Source of the DNA: Voacanga thouarsii
Taxonomy: Eukaryota; Streptophyta; Magnoliopsida; Gentianales; Apocynaceae
Assembly (NCBI GenBank): GCA_026120185.1
Contig: JANUWF010001184.1
Location: 248,001-312,000 of the forward strand
DNA: 64,000 bases
Direction: 5' to 3'
Shown here: positions 36,601 to 48,015 of the stretch, piece after piece
Layout of the letters: every line of letters starts with the position of its first letter
Numbering within the stretch: position 1 is the first letter of the stretch
Notes under the pieces: generated by a model
The model's input: only the letters and a program-made list of their open reading frames with translations
Databases searched by the model: none
What the model was told of the DNA's origin: nothing
Position numbers and translations under genes: made by a program

Positions 36601-37941
36601 TTGACCAAGAAATTTATCAAGAAAACACAAGCTTTTTCTTATTCCAACAATTTTTTTTTTAACATAGCAAAGATTATAACTTCCCTTCAAACTTTAGATA
36701 AAACTCTTATCATTCACACCCTTTGAAAACAATTCAACTTTGAAACATTTGAAAAGACATCACAAAACTCTTAAAGTCAAATTAATCAAGTGTATACCTT
36801 AGTCTCAGAAAATTATTTTACCCTTCAAGTTAAAAACATAGATAACATGAATCACCTAAGTTAAGCTATAGTATTATAAATCCAAAAATTGCATAACTCA
36901 AGTCATGATGTAAGGAAAGTACTCTTATTTTTTTCCTCTCTACTTTTTTTTTTTTTCAATGACTTAGGGAATTGATAGCCTCACGTGCATGAATTTCTCT
37001 TCACACACCATATTAGCCTTCTTTTAGTCATCACTTATCATTTTTTCAACATCATTCCTCTCTATTGCTTTTGGGAATTCATAGCCTCTAAAAAGTAGAT
37101 TTTTCTTCACTATTTGTATTTACCCCCATAATCAAGCAAAAACAACACTCTTGCTTATCTTCAAAGAGGAAACAACACTCATTTTTTCAATCTTTCGACT
37201 CACAACAAATTTTCTACGATTCTCCACAATCTTTCTACTCGAAGATATTTTATCAATCACATTTCTCATTACAACTCAAAGTTAAGCAAAATTTAAACTC
37301 ATAATACAAGAGTTAGCCAATAAACTTTTTTCATATTCATTATATTCTCTGTATTCAAACTAGATGAGTCAAATAACATTCAAATGCTAATGTATAAACA
37401 AGATTAATCAAAATTCTCAAGTCTTGACAATATCCTATGCAATAAACCAATTTCATAAAAATTCACCTAATGAATGACAAAAAAAATCATATCCAAGTAA
37501 GAAAAAGAATTACAACCTTGCTTAAACAATGAAAACCACAAAAATTTTTAAAAATTTCACAAAAATGATATGGAAAATATTTCCTCAACATTATTCCCCC
37601 CCCTAAACTGGCCATTGTCCTCAATAACCAAAGATATAATAGCAAAAGTAAAGCCAAGAAGACCAAAATACATAAAGAAGAAGAATGAAGAGAAGGAAAT
37701 ACTTCCATTATATACTAGGTCCACCACGTGCAAATCCACCACAAGGAATAGGTAGTAGAAGAGTCACAAGTGGTCCTAACGTCAAAAGAAACAAAACAAA
37801 GAAAACATTAAAATCTAGAAAAAGAAATCAAAATAAAGTAAAAAAAAAAAAAGATAACTAAAATCTAGGAAAGGTCATTAAAATTCAAAAGAAAAGAAAT
37901 AACAGAAAAAATAGAAAATAAAATAAAATACAAGTGCAATG
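36601..37941 (-). other. 3' untranslated region of element Y
   Basis: This noncoding region lies between ORF3 and the polypurine tract. At 37600-37629 it holds a second tract-and-hairpin module (minus strand: GGTTATT, loop GAGGAC, AATGGCC, then TTTAGGGGGGGG). Open frames at 37487-37755 lie on this module and are not genes. Confidence 0.7.
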
Positions 37942-38508
37942 AGTAAGTCAAGAGTCTTCATCATAATCCTCATCCTCATGAAGATTGTCGGCTATGCGAC
38001 TCGAAGATGTTCCTATAGATTGTTGGATCAAAGTTGCCAACTTTCGATCTTGGACATCCTGGCGTCAACAAATGTCCGCAATAGAGTCTCAGAGCTGAAG
38101 AAGGATAGTCATTTGGCTCTCTAATTGAGCCTCCACTCTTGCCTCAAAATCAATACGAGAATGAGAACTCGTGGCACGAGTGGAAAGTCTAGTAGGCTAC
38201 TCCTTCTCCACCTCCTCATTAGGGAGAAGCTCTACCATCCCGGGGTGCTGTACCTCAAAAGGCTTCTTCCAAGGCCTTTCCCTCTCATCATAGCGATAAC
38301 CACACTGAACTAAAGTATACTTAGTCACTAGGTCAAGGTCAGTAGTGGGCTCACTAAGCTTGCCATCTAATCTCACTCCAAAGTCTCTTAAAATGCACAT
38401 AATAACCAAAAAGAATTTGAGGGCTTTGGCAGATATACCAGAGTAAACAACCTCTCGCATGGATTGAAGAACAATGGGAGCATGGGGAAGAGGCTTACTC
38501 TTCCTTAT
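37942..38508 (-). pseudogene. ORF3 of element Y, C-terminal half
   Basis: This continues the protein begun at 44702 after element Z. From 38508 down it reads NKIRKSKPLPHAPIVLQSMR, later KKPFEVQHPG, then after an in-frame TAG the motif SHSRIDFE (near 38150). It ends in an acidic tail (HEDEDYDEDS) with a stop near 37942. W keeps the same tail order, AFEVKHPG then SHSRIDFE then poly-Asp, at 59431-59832. This ORF occupies the position called env-like in Athila elements. I see no signal peptide or membrane segment in this half. Two or three stops interrupt it. Its function is unknown. Confidence 0.8.
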
Positions 38509-38513
38509 CTTAT

Positions 38514-39647
38514 TGATGTGTCCGGACATGGGTGTAAAAATCATACAAAAACTAAGCATATTCCCAATCAAGTTTAAATTAAAACGTTCAACCCAAATCA
38601 TACATATGAGCAAGCGTACTCATCATTAACCGAGCATAGGGTTTAAATGAGTGTCGATCCTCCATGAACAAGTAAACATTAATCATCTTTGTTTCATTAT
38701 TTAACCGACTCGATAAAGCAAAAAATAAATAAAAATAAAATAAAGTAAATATAAAAGTATATACGTGTCAAGGATGGAGAAGTATGTAACCCAAACCATT
38801 GTGTAGACAAACATGATCTTAAAGAACTCAACCACTATCATAACTAATTATTCCCTTGGCATCATGAAGGATTAAGATAAACTCACTTCTTTTTCAATCC
38901 ATGAATCCCTATCTACTAGGTAACTTAGTATCACATATTCTGTCTCAACCAGTCTTACCCAAAAGATGCATTAAACACAATCCTTGATTAAATTTTCATA
39001 TTCTGGTAAACTTAAAACATGAAACTAAGCAATGAATCCATATTCTGGCAGACATCAATTAACCTTTAATTACCAATTCTTAGCAATTAACCCATTTTTC
39101 AAGTAAGTTAAAAGACAACAAATATGAAACTAATGAATTGAAATCACCATCAACCCCTTTTTCAAGCAAGTCAATAGAAAATAACAATCAACCAATCTCG
39201 TAATAAGCACAAGTAATTAAATACCAAGGATAACAATCAATTAATCAAAAGGTCAAATATCTCTAAATATTATGAATCTCTAAAACAATGTCAAATTACA
39301 ATAAAACAATTAACACATCATTGTTCAAGAAAAAGAAAACAAAGTAAAAGAAAGCACTCATAGACAAGCCTATTTCTTCTTCCTTTGAAGACCTTCTTAC
39401 ACAACCCTCCTTGAATTGAAGAATTCCTCGTTTAACTGAGTGGTTTTCTGTGATGATCAATGAATTCTCCTTTGTTCTTCGACTTTTTTTTTGTTTCGTT
39501 TTACCCTAAAAATCTGAAATAATGAACAAAACACCTTTCTAAGGGTAAAATCTCAAATATGAAGGAGTATGACTAGTTATTGAACAAAATATATCACAAA
39601 AGAACCTCAAATAACTAGGAAAAACATGACTAATTTAGCCCCTATTA
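38514..39647 (-). repeat. 3' LTR of element Z
   Basis: On the minus strand it starts TAATAGGGGCTAAATTAGTC (TG changed to TA) and ends GACACATCA. It is 1134 bp and closely matches 42920-44051. There is no TATAAATAG word such as W has. Confidence 0.9.
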
Positions 39648-39687
39648 TATTCCCCCACACATAGCTCTTTGCTTGTCCTCAAGCAAA
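39648..39687 (-). promoter_or_regulatory. Polypurine tract and hairpin of element Z
   Basis: On the minus strand a perfect hairpin TTTGCTT-GAGGAC-AAGCAAA (39687-39668) is followed by GAGCTATGTGTGGGGGAATA (39667-39648), the polypurine tract abutting the LTR. Confidence 0.88.
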
Positions 39688-41999
39688 GTATCAAGAACAA
39701 GTAGGAAAACACAAGGTTAAATCAATCACTCAATCAATTTTCAAACCATATCTTCAATGCTTTCTTTATTCAAGAACATAAAACACATGATACTACATCT
39801 TTCACAACAAACACAAGACTTGTGTAAGTGATAAATGACTTAGTAGAACTATCACAATACTTCACAATATTCTCAAACCATTGGAAAGAATTTAGCTAAA
39901 AAAGAATATTCATTCCATAGGCTTACTCTTCACACACTCTCTCCACTAATCCGAGACATATCATGATTCTACTTAGATCAAGTAGGACTTTTAAACTTGT
40001 AATGTAAGGTTAAAGGCTTGTAATGTAGCTATCAAATGAAGGATATAGGAGAATCAAAAATCAAAGAAACTAAGAGTTCGCAAGAAAACGATAAACAAAA
40101 TGAATCAATAATTTCCAACTCTTCTTGCTCTCCTATTCCAAGAATCGATCAAACCATAACCTTGTTCAGCAATTACAACTCCACTCAAGCAAATCCTGCA
40201 TTTCTCTCTTTCTTTTTCTTTCTCAACTCTTCTTTATTCCTTTCACAAGATCACTCAAATTTCCAACAATGGTGTCAAAGATTTAATATGAACTTAACTT
40301 TTACAGCTCAATCACCATCCCTTTTGTGATCTTTTCTTTTCTTCTTCATTTTTCAATTGTCTTTTCTTTCACTCTTGCTGTTGTTATTTTTTTCTCACTT
40401 GTTTCTTTCTTTCAATTCTTCCTAGCAGCTTTTTATTTTTTTTCTTCAATCCCTCTATTCTTTTTCTTCTCTTTCTTCCTTCACTTTCCTCTTTCCAGCT
40501 CAACTCATTATTGATCCATGACTGAAAGTAATAAGTCATGATCTTTATCCCAACATTCTTTCTCAACATTTTCTACATATACTTTCATCGATCAAGAGCA
40601 TAAAGATTTGGAAAATCATTCAAACTCTCAGCAACAAGCAATGGACAAAATATTGTGACGGGCTTTAATGAAAGAAATCAACAATTTAGGCTCAAAATAG
40701 GCATTAGGGATAATATGACAATAGGTAGGCTTGAAAAGCTCAAACTATCCAAAGAATGCCTATTACCGTCATCCCTAAGTTAAATCATGACTGTCTTTCT
40801 TATTTCGCCTCGAGAGATATTCAAGTAAGTTCTGGAATGCTCCATGAAGTTTAGTAGAAAAACAGGTTTAAGAATAATGCAAAGTATTTGATCAAGAACT
40901 ACTTCATCCAAGTGCGTGCAAAAAGTCATGCATTAGCTATAAATGATCTAGAACATATGCTCTATAATCTATCATAAAGACATGCATTAAAAATATAGCT
41001 TGAAATCTCAAAGAAAATCAGAAAAAATTTTGACAATTTTGCTCACAAGAAGAAGGAAAGTATAAAAGAATGATGCATAGAAGAATTTTCAATCGAATCA
41101 CTCCCCCACACTTAAACTGGACATTGTCCTCAATAGCCAAATAAATATAACAAGAAAGAAACAATGCCATGGGACCAAAAATATAAAGGAGAAGAGATAA
41201 GAAAGACAATACTTCCATATATTGTGCAAAGTGCTAAAATCGATGAAAATTTGGACAAACTATATCCCCAAACCACTCTTTCATACTTAAATTAGACAAT
41301 GTCCCTATTGGCAAAAAAATAAACATAAGAACGCATCTCCAAAAAGATAAAATAATAAGGGGTTAGAAAGTTTAAGTAATACTGCCCAAGTGCGATAATG
41401 CTCCAATAGGTATCCAAACGTGAGGTACAGAGAATGGCTTGTCCAAGAGGACTTTATGCCTATAAAACACAAGGCAAATAAAAGCACAAGGAAAATAATA
41501 ATAAAATAAAAACATACCTAAATAAAAGAAAACAAACTAAAGAAAAAGAATAAAACAATAAACAAATAAAAAATAAAACAAAAACTCTTTATACTTATCA
41601 TGCTTCCTCATCAAACCTTTTGAAAAGAAATTAAAGCTCAAAGTAGCAGGTAGGCATACTGAATGTAGAAAGAATGGAGGATTTTGATAAATAGAAGGTT
41701 CATGAAAATAATTTTTTATCACTAAAGCAAAACACATAAACCTCTTTCTCTAACATTTCTTTAGACACACAAATATTGTTGTCAACATATAAGTGCACAT
41801 AGTTTCTAAAGAATGCATCAAGTTTGAAATCACCGATTAACCCTTCAAAAGAATTTTTAAAATTTAAAATACCCCTTCAAACTTAGTGTTTGAGTTCTTA
41901 AAGATGGGATTGGAAAATTCTTACTTTTCAATGCTTCGACAAATACCAAGTTACCTCCCTGAGATTGGGGTGAAGGGTAGAATTCATCAACATCCTCAA
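39688..41999 (-). other. 3' noncoding region of element Z
   Basis: This matches the 3' region of W (about 59850-61648) in reverse. At 41101-41138 it has an internal copy of the tract-and-hairpin module (minus strand GGCTATT, GAGGAC, AATGTCC, then TTTAAGTGTGGGGGAG), and a third, weaker copy near 41285-41325. Ser/Phe-rich open frames at 40036-40514 are chance products of pyrimidine-rich sequence. Confidence 0.75.
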
Positions 42000-42430
42000 A
42001 GGGTTTCTTAGAATGAATGATAAATCCAACTTCTTAAGGTATGTTGAACTTCATACATTATCATTAGGACCATTATTCTCCAAGAAGTGAGAATAGCCTA
42101 AGAAATCAGGTGACAAAGAAATATTAGAATTATGAGCACATAGAGTAGAATCAAATACCTCTCTTGCCACATCATGCAATTGTCCCTCATAACCTCTCTT
42201 TTTTTTATTATTTTATTTATGGTCAATTGTACAGGCTAGCATGAGGTCATACTCCTCAAAAATCTTAACTAATTGTTTCCTCTGATCACCTAATCGTTGG
42301 GAAGCTTCTTCATGCCACTGAATAGATGAATTTGTATTGGCAACAAAAGCATTCACTAATGCTTCTAATGACGTCTCACTAAAAACATCAATGTTAGCTT
42401 GTAATTTTGCCAATCTATCATCAATACACT
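42000..42430 (-). pseudogene. Small coding remnant of element Z
   Basis: A 66-codon frame (42413-42213) reads like a hydrophilic helical segment (SETSLEALVNAFVANTNSSI). After stops, further protein-like sequence such as LSPDFLGYSHFLE follows near 42080. The position after the primer-binding site suits a gag remnant, but I cannot match it with confidence to the gag of Y or W. Confidence 0.4.
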
Positions 42431-42820
42431 AATGTTTTTTTTTTGTGAAAAATGAAATAAAAATAATGACCATGCAGCAATGATGAATAATGTAATTTAA
42501 TTCATGAAGAAAGAAATAAAAATGAAACAAAACGAAATCTACTATATCGCCTTCAGGTTATTGGATCATGTACCAAGGCTAACACCTAGCAAAGACAAGG
42601 CAAAAGTTAGATAATAGAATTCATAATCCAAACAAAATTACAAGAACTTGTTAGTCAAATTAAACATAGTAAAAGTTAGCAAGTTAGATTACAAAGGTAT
42701 ACATAAGATACACAAGATACAAAAGATAGCACCTTTTTACGAAAAGAACAATTGTACATATTTACATATTTACTTATTTACATGGTTAAATCAACAAAAT
42801 CCAAACTTTCATGCTATTGC

Positions 42821-42913
42821 TCCCCGAAAATGGTGCAAAAAACTTGATGTTTTTGGCACGAGGAAAGAATTATTAAACCAATAAACACAGATTTATCCCC
42901 GGTAAGGGCGCTA
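42821..42913 (-). promoter_or_regulatory. Two successive primer-binding sites of element Z
   Basis: Minus-strand tRNA-Asp complement is TGGCGCCGTTGCCGGGGA. A version at 42913-42896 (TAGCGCCCTTACCGGGGA) lies next to the 5' LTR. A second, TTGCACCATTTTCGGGGA, lies at 42838-42821, 75 bp inward. Each is joined to the same AAGTTTTT linker on its LTR side. The leader that follows the inner site (AGCATGAAAG...) matches the leader next to W's single site, so the inner one appears to be the original position. Confidence 0.7.
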
Positions 42914-42919
42914 AAAACT

Positions 42920-44051
42920 TGATGTGTCCGAACATTGGTGTAAAAATCATACAAAAACTAAGCACATTCCCAATCAAGTTTAAATTAAAACGTTCAACCT
43001 AAATCACACATATGAACAAGCATACTCATCATTAACCGAGTATAGGGTTCAAATGAGTGTCGATTCTCTAGGAACAAGTAGACATTAATCATCTTTCTTT
43101 TATTGTTTAACCGACTCGATAAAGCGAAAAAAAAGAAAAATAAAATAAAATAAAAATAAAAGTATATACATGTCAAGGATGGAGAAGTATGTAACCCAAA
43201 CCATTGTGTAAACAAACATGATCTTAAAGAACTCAACCATTATCATAACTAATTATTCCCTTGGCATCATGAAGGATTAAGATAGACTCACTTCTTTTTC
43301 AATCCATGAATCCCTATCTACTAGATAACTTAGTATCACATATTCTGTCTCAACCAATCTTACCCAAAAGATGCATTAAACATAATCCTTGATTAAATTT
43401 TCATATTCTGGCAAACTTAAAATATGAAACTAAGCAATGAATCCATATTCTGGCAGACATCAATTAACCTTTAATTACCAGTTCTTAGCAATTAACTCAT
43501 TTTTCAAGTAAGTTAAAATACAACAAATATGAAACTAATGAATTGAAATCACCACCAACCCCTTTTTCAAGCAAGTCAATAGAAAATAACAATCAACTAA
43601 TCTCGTAATAAGCACAAGTAATTAAATACCAAGGATAACAATCAATTAATCAAAAGATCAAATATCTCTAAATATTATGAATCTCTAAAACAATGTCAAA
43701 TTACAATAAAACAATTAACACATCATTGTTCAAGAAAAAGAAAACAAAGTAAAAGAAAGCACTCATAGACAAGCCTATTTCTTCTTCCTTTGAAGACCTT
43801 CTTACACAACCCTCCTTGAATTGAAGAATTCCTCGTTTAACTGAGTGGTTTTCTGTGATGATCAATGAATTCTCCTTTGTTTTGTGACTTTTTTTGTTTT
43901 TGTTTTACCCTAAAAATCTGAAATAATGAACAAAACACCTTTCCAAGGGTAAAATCTCAAATATGAAGGAGTATGATTAGTTATTGAACAAAATATATCA
44001 CAAAAGAACCTCAAATAACTAGGAAAAACATAACTAATTTAGCCCCTATCA
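42920..44051 (-). repeat. 5' LTR of element Z
   Basis: On the minus strand it starts TGATAGGGGCTAAATTAGTT at 44051 and ends GACACATCA at 42920, 1132 bp. It is nearly collinear with 38514-39647. Confidence 0.92.
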
Positions 44052-44056
44052 CTTAT

Positions 44057-44702
44057 CCAGAATGTAAAGATCAAGGACTCTAGACTTATTGAAGTCACTA
44101 GCCGTAGGGTAAACATTGAAAGTAACGATGTAGACTATGGCACGCAATTGAACCTCAAGGTCATTATTTAAGTAGTAATGATTTTAACCTATTTGCCCTT
44201 TTCTCCACATGTTAAAACTTTCCCTCACAACATTCACATCCCAGGTAGGCACAAGAAGGACTGTTTGGTTATTATGGTCTATAGTAACCCATTGCCCCTC
44301 ATAAGGTACTCTCAAAATCCTGGCTAATCTAGCCCTCTCAAACTTAATAGGAACCCCTTTTACTATAGTAGAAATAACCTGGAGGTTGTTTTTCTTCTTG
44401 TCCTTCATATTAGCATAAAACTCTTTTACTCGCATAGGACAGTAAGCACCTTCCATTCTAATAATAAGTTCCTACCTCAATCGCCTACACAGAGTAGAAA
44501 GCTCCAAAGAATTATCTAAAGAAGTCTTATACCGCTTTTCTACTGTAATCTTGTTATGTTAGTGATTTTGATACCAAATTTGACAAGTGGGGTCATAGAA
44601 TTGGGTAGGTTGAGTAGGTAGAGGCTCGAAAGAAAGTGTAGACGAAGATGCATCCCAAGCTCTCTTAGCCCCTGGTGCTAACCCCCTAGGTCTCCTCGAC
44701 AT
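44057..44702 (-). pseudogene. ORF3 of element Y, N-terminal half
   Basis: The ATG at 44702-44700 starts a protein opening MSRRPRGLAPGAKRAWDASS. After stops, the stretch 44456-44184 reads MRVKEFYANMKDKKKNN and YEGQWVTIDHNNQ. This pattern is typical of the 'putative plant transposon protein' domain (Pfam Transposase_32 type), often found in Athila-group retroelements. It continues to 44057, where Z interrupts, and resumes at 38508. Stops near 44558 and 44184 make it a pseudogene. The protein's role in these elements is not established. Confidence 0.75.
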
Positions 44703-45839
44703 GATGGAATGATAAAGAAAGGTAATAGAACAGAAAATAGGACTCCCTCAAATTCACTCTTTACAACACAAATAAACACAACTCTCAACAGTCTCACTCT
44801 CACCACAACTTTCAACACAGCCAACACCTCAACACCCCAAGATAACCAACACAATATACCACAATCTCCTCTAATAAACCTGTAAGAAATATAGCCATTG
44901 TCCAATTCCAAACATAATATCAATAATCATGATCAAATCACAATGCTTAATACCCACCAATTAACAATGTAAAGCTCATTATCCCAATGCTAAGTTTGTC
45001 ATGAACAATTATCATATATCTAAGAAAACTCAAAATTACATCTAAAGAAGACAGGCTCAAGAGTTTCCAAACAGATGTAAATCATGAATGGTATCACTCA
45101 TATATCATTGTCAATTATATTCTCATGCTAATAAAACCTAAAAGAAAGCAATATTGGTAGTCAAATCATTCAACCAAAAATATACAATTTTTGCCCAAAA
45201 ATCCATAGAAAAATACCCAAAATTCCATAGAAGAAATTAAACCGTAGAAAGTGTGAAAAATCATACCAAAATGATCTCCAATGTATGGGCAATGATCTTA
45301 TGAAAAAAGATTGAAGGAATCGTGCACCAAATGGAAAGATTGAAAAATCGGATTTAGAAGAAAAGATTGGATTTTTCCTAGTTTTAATGCAAAGCTTCAA
45401 GAATAAAGTGAGGATTTTATGTTTGAAAGGTGTTTTGGTGGTTTAGAAAGTGACTTCCCAGTGTTTTGGAGTTGAAACCAGTGATGGGTTGAGAGAAAAA
45501 ATGAAGGAAATGAGAGCGTTTTGAAAAAAAAAAAAAAGGGTTAAGAATGGCCGTGAGTGTTCTTATGGCCGATAAGGCGTAGCACTGGGCCCAAGGACTA
45601 GGCCTAGCACCGGTCATGTTTTGCCTCCACGTTGCTGTTGGGTAGTGCTGGCCCGGTACCCAGGCCAAAGTTTGGGCTCGGTGCCAAGTCAGCTCTAGCT
45701 AATCTAAAAATTATTATTTTTATTTGAATTTAATGGAAGAAAATAATAAGTAAACAAGAAATCATGAAAAGAATACAGTCCAAAAATAAAAAAAAATAAC
45801 TAAATGAATAAAAACAAACAAAAATTATAGATATGTCCA
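44703..45839 (-). other. Spacer between gag and ORF3 of element Y
   Basis: This is where pol would be expected. Instead there is noncoding, AT-rich sequence with a GC-rich cassette at 45545-45690 (words GGCCTAGCACCGG, GGCCCGGTACCCAGGCC) resembling the one in Y's LTRs. Open frames at 44678-44923 and 45170-45668 have no family resemblance. Confidence 0.6.
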
Positions 45840-46054
45840 ACAAAACTAAACCAGTCAAAATCATTGTTTTCCTCGGTCTTGGTTACGTGGATTAGTATCT
45901 GTATTACCTGGAAGTGATCCTACTTAACGATCCCCAAGGAGTTTAGCTAGTTGTCCAATTTGATTCTCAACGTTTCGCATGAACGTCTCCAAATTTCTCG
46001 TGGTCCTATTCACTCCTTGGAATCGTATCTCCGTTCTACTTACCAATGTTCGAT
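45840..46054 (-). pseudogene. Gag of element Y, segment beyond the inserted LTR
   Basis: Reading down from 46054, one frame gives TEIRFQGVNRTTRNLETFMR followed by NVENQIGQLAKLLGDR and, past a stop, GSLPGNTDTNP. This is the classic late part of Athila gag. It continues the gag at 48016-49294. Confidence 0.82.
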
Positions 46055-48015
46055 TGTATGCCCTCTTAGACTAGGTTTCTAATGTAAAATCGAATATTTT
46101 AATAAAAGAATTTATTTTCAGAAATTGTTTGTGAATTTATTTTTTATTTGTGCACAATTTCGTTTGGAACAGACCCATTGTGTTTAAATAAGTGATCCAT
46201 GTGAATGGTATTCTTTCACAGTAAGGTATGGATCACGGGTTATTTAACAAATAAACATTTGTTCTTAACCTATTGATGAGAATGAGAATCTTATCATGTT
46301 TAGGTTATTATGTTTTGAATTCTAAATGGGGAATGGCTTACCTTTAGCCAGTGAGTAGTCCACTCATTTCATGACATAAGCGTATTTCGAATACGTAGGA
46401 CATGACCTGTAGTAGTGATTTCTAAAACTACTATATGATAGAAACCTAGACTACTACCGCTACAGCGTGGACTATTGCTCTACGACTTGAGTATGAGTTG
46501 GTGGTCTGACAAAGTTGGAAGCATATGCTTTGATATGCTATAGTTGAGGTTCTATAGTAGAACCAATATACTTGTGTATTGGGTATATGTAACTAGTTAG
46601 TTAAGACAGACTTGTACAAGATAGTTTCTACACTATATCTCCCCTTGTGGTTGTCCAAATGATCTAAAATGTCTAAGGCTCTGGGAAACATGACTCGGAT
46701 GTTTACTTTGGGGTAGCTCCCTTGGAAAGCGGAAACACTCTAGGAAGTCGTGGATCATTGGACTAGAAACCTAAGGATGGTAGATGTCATTTAGAGGGGT
46801 ATTAGTACACTTCTTCCTCTCTAAATGTACGGCGATGTGTAGAGGGATATTTTAGTCATTTCACCTGTAGGTCGGAGACTTTGCTAATGCAGCATTGTCC
46901 TTGGGGTCAATGTTTCCTTATGGTGATATTAAGAAATATTTAAAATGCAAAATACAACTATTTATATAGCAGGGGTATTTTGGTCATTTTAGCAGCCAAG
47001 GCGATGTGTCTTTTTGGTCCTTGGAATAGCCCGTAAGTCCTAATTAATTTTGGGTTGAGGAATTGGTCTTAGTTCAAGAGGATTTTATTTTATTCAGGAT
47101 GTCTAATTTATTATTAGACTGGAATAAAATAAATAAATAAAATAAAATAAAAAAATAAGAGTTGAGAGAAATTAATTATCTGGTTTAATTGGTTAATTAA
47201 TTATTCAGGGCCTAGGTCCAGTATGAATAATTAGGAAATTAAACTGGGCTTAAACTAAGGGGATATAATTAATGCTTAATTATGTATTGAGTTATTTATA
47301 TAAGCCCAAGAAATAAATAATTAAAGATTAATTATTTTGGTTCATTTGGACTCATTAATTATTTATTGGGTTATTTATATAAGCCCAGAAAATAAATAAT
47401 TAATGTTTATTATTTTGGGCCTTTTGGATCCAAGAAAAATAATAAATATTATTTCGGCCCAATAACTTAGACCGTAGGGTTTCTTTCAGATATGGTTCAG
47501 ATGAGTTTAGGGTTAAGCCAAACTTATTCTCAGGATAACATCTTGATGTTTGAAATATGATATCCCGGGGATATGTTTATCAGAGGTTGGAGACCTAGTT
47601 TTGGCTAACAATAAACAAGACTCTTAGATATAGAAAACCCTAATTTTTCTCTATCTTTTCTCTTTTCCTCACGTAAGCACTCCCTTACGCCTCTCTTCTC
47701 ATGCAGCTCTCTCTCTCGTGAGGTTTTTTTCATCCTCTTGTTCTTGGTTCTTTGCTAACTAATAGCAAGAGAACCAAGGAGATTAGAGACCACTCTTCTT
47801 CACTCTTGTGTTCACCAACAAGAAGTTGGGCAGTGGCATATTCTGAGAGCTGAAAAGCTTGGCGTTCATGCAAACTAGGCGAAGTAGGAGGTTAGTGGGA
47901 TTTCAACCAGAAGCTTCTTCAAGTGGGTAAGACGAAGCTATTCCTGTTGTTCAATCCACTCCTATTCAACCTAGCAGGTTTAAAGCACGCAAAGGTATGA
48001 TCTTGACGCTTCCAT
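46055..48015 (+). repeat. Copia family A LTR inside Y's gag
   Basis: It begins TGTATGCCCTCTTAGACTAG and follows the family-A LTR through the GTAGTAGTGATTTCTAA and GGTCATTTTAGCAGCCAAGG landmarks. The last 800 bp diverge, and the usual ending CCTTCA plus primer-binding site is not found; sequence returns to Y gag near 48015. No matching target duplication is visible (TCGAT before the LTR, none after). It is a solo or truncated LTR. It shows that family A inserted again after Y had landed. Confidence 0.8.

Larger units (their letters stand above)
38514..44051 (-). mobile_element. Athila-like non-autonomous element Z, nested in Y
   Basis: Two LTRs of about 1.13 kb (38514-39647 and 42920-44051) lie between perfect duplications CTTAT (38509-38513 and 44052-44056). 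The element is 5,538 bp on the minus strand. Its LTRs belong to the same family as those of W but lack about 290 bp that in W contain the GC-rich cassette and the TATA box. The inside holds tRNA-Asp-type primer-binding sites, a short gag-like remnant and a long noncoding 3' region. The insertion cuts Y's ORF3 precisely: the ORF3 frame continues when Z and one duplication are ignored. Confidence 0.93.

Noticed and set aside
40036..40514. 97- and 62-codon Ser/Phe-rich frames suggesting a membrane protein
   Set aside because: They lie in the pyrimidine-rich 3' noncoding region of element Z, matched in reverse by the noncoding 3' region of W.
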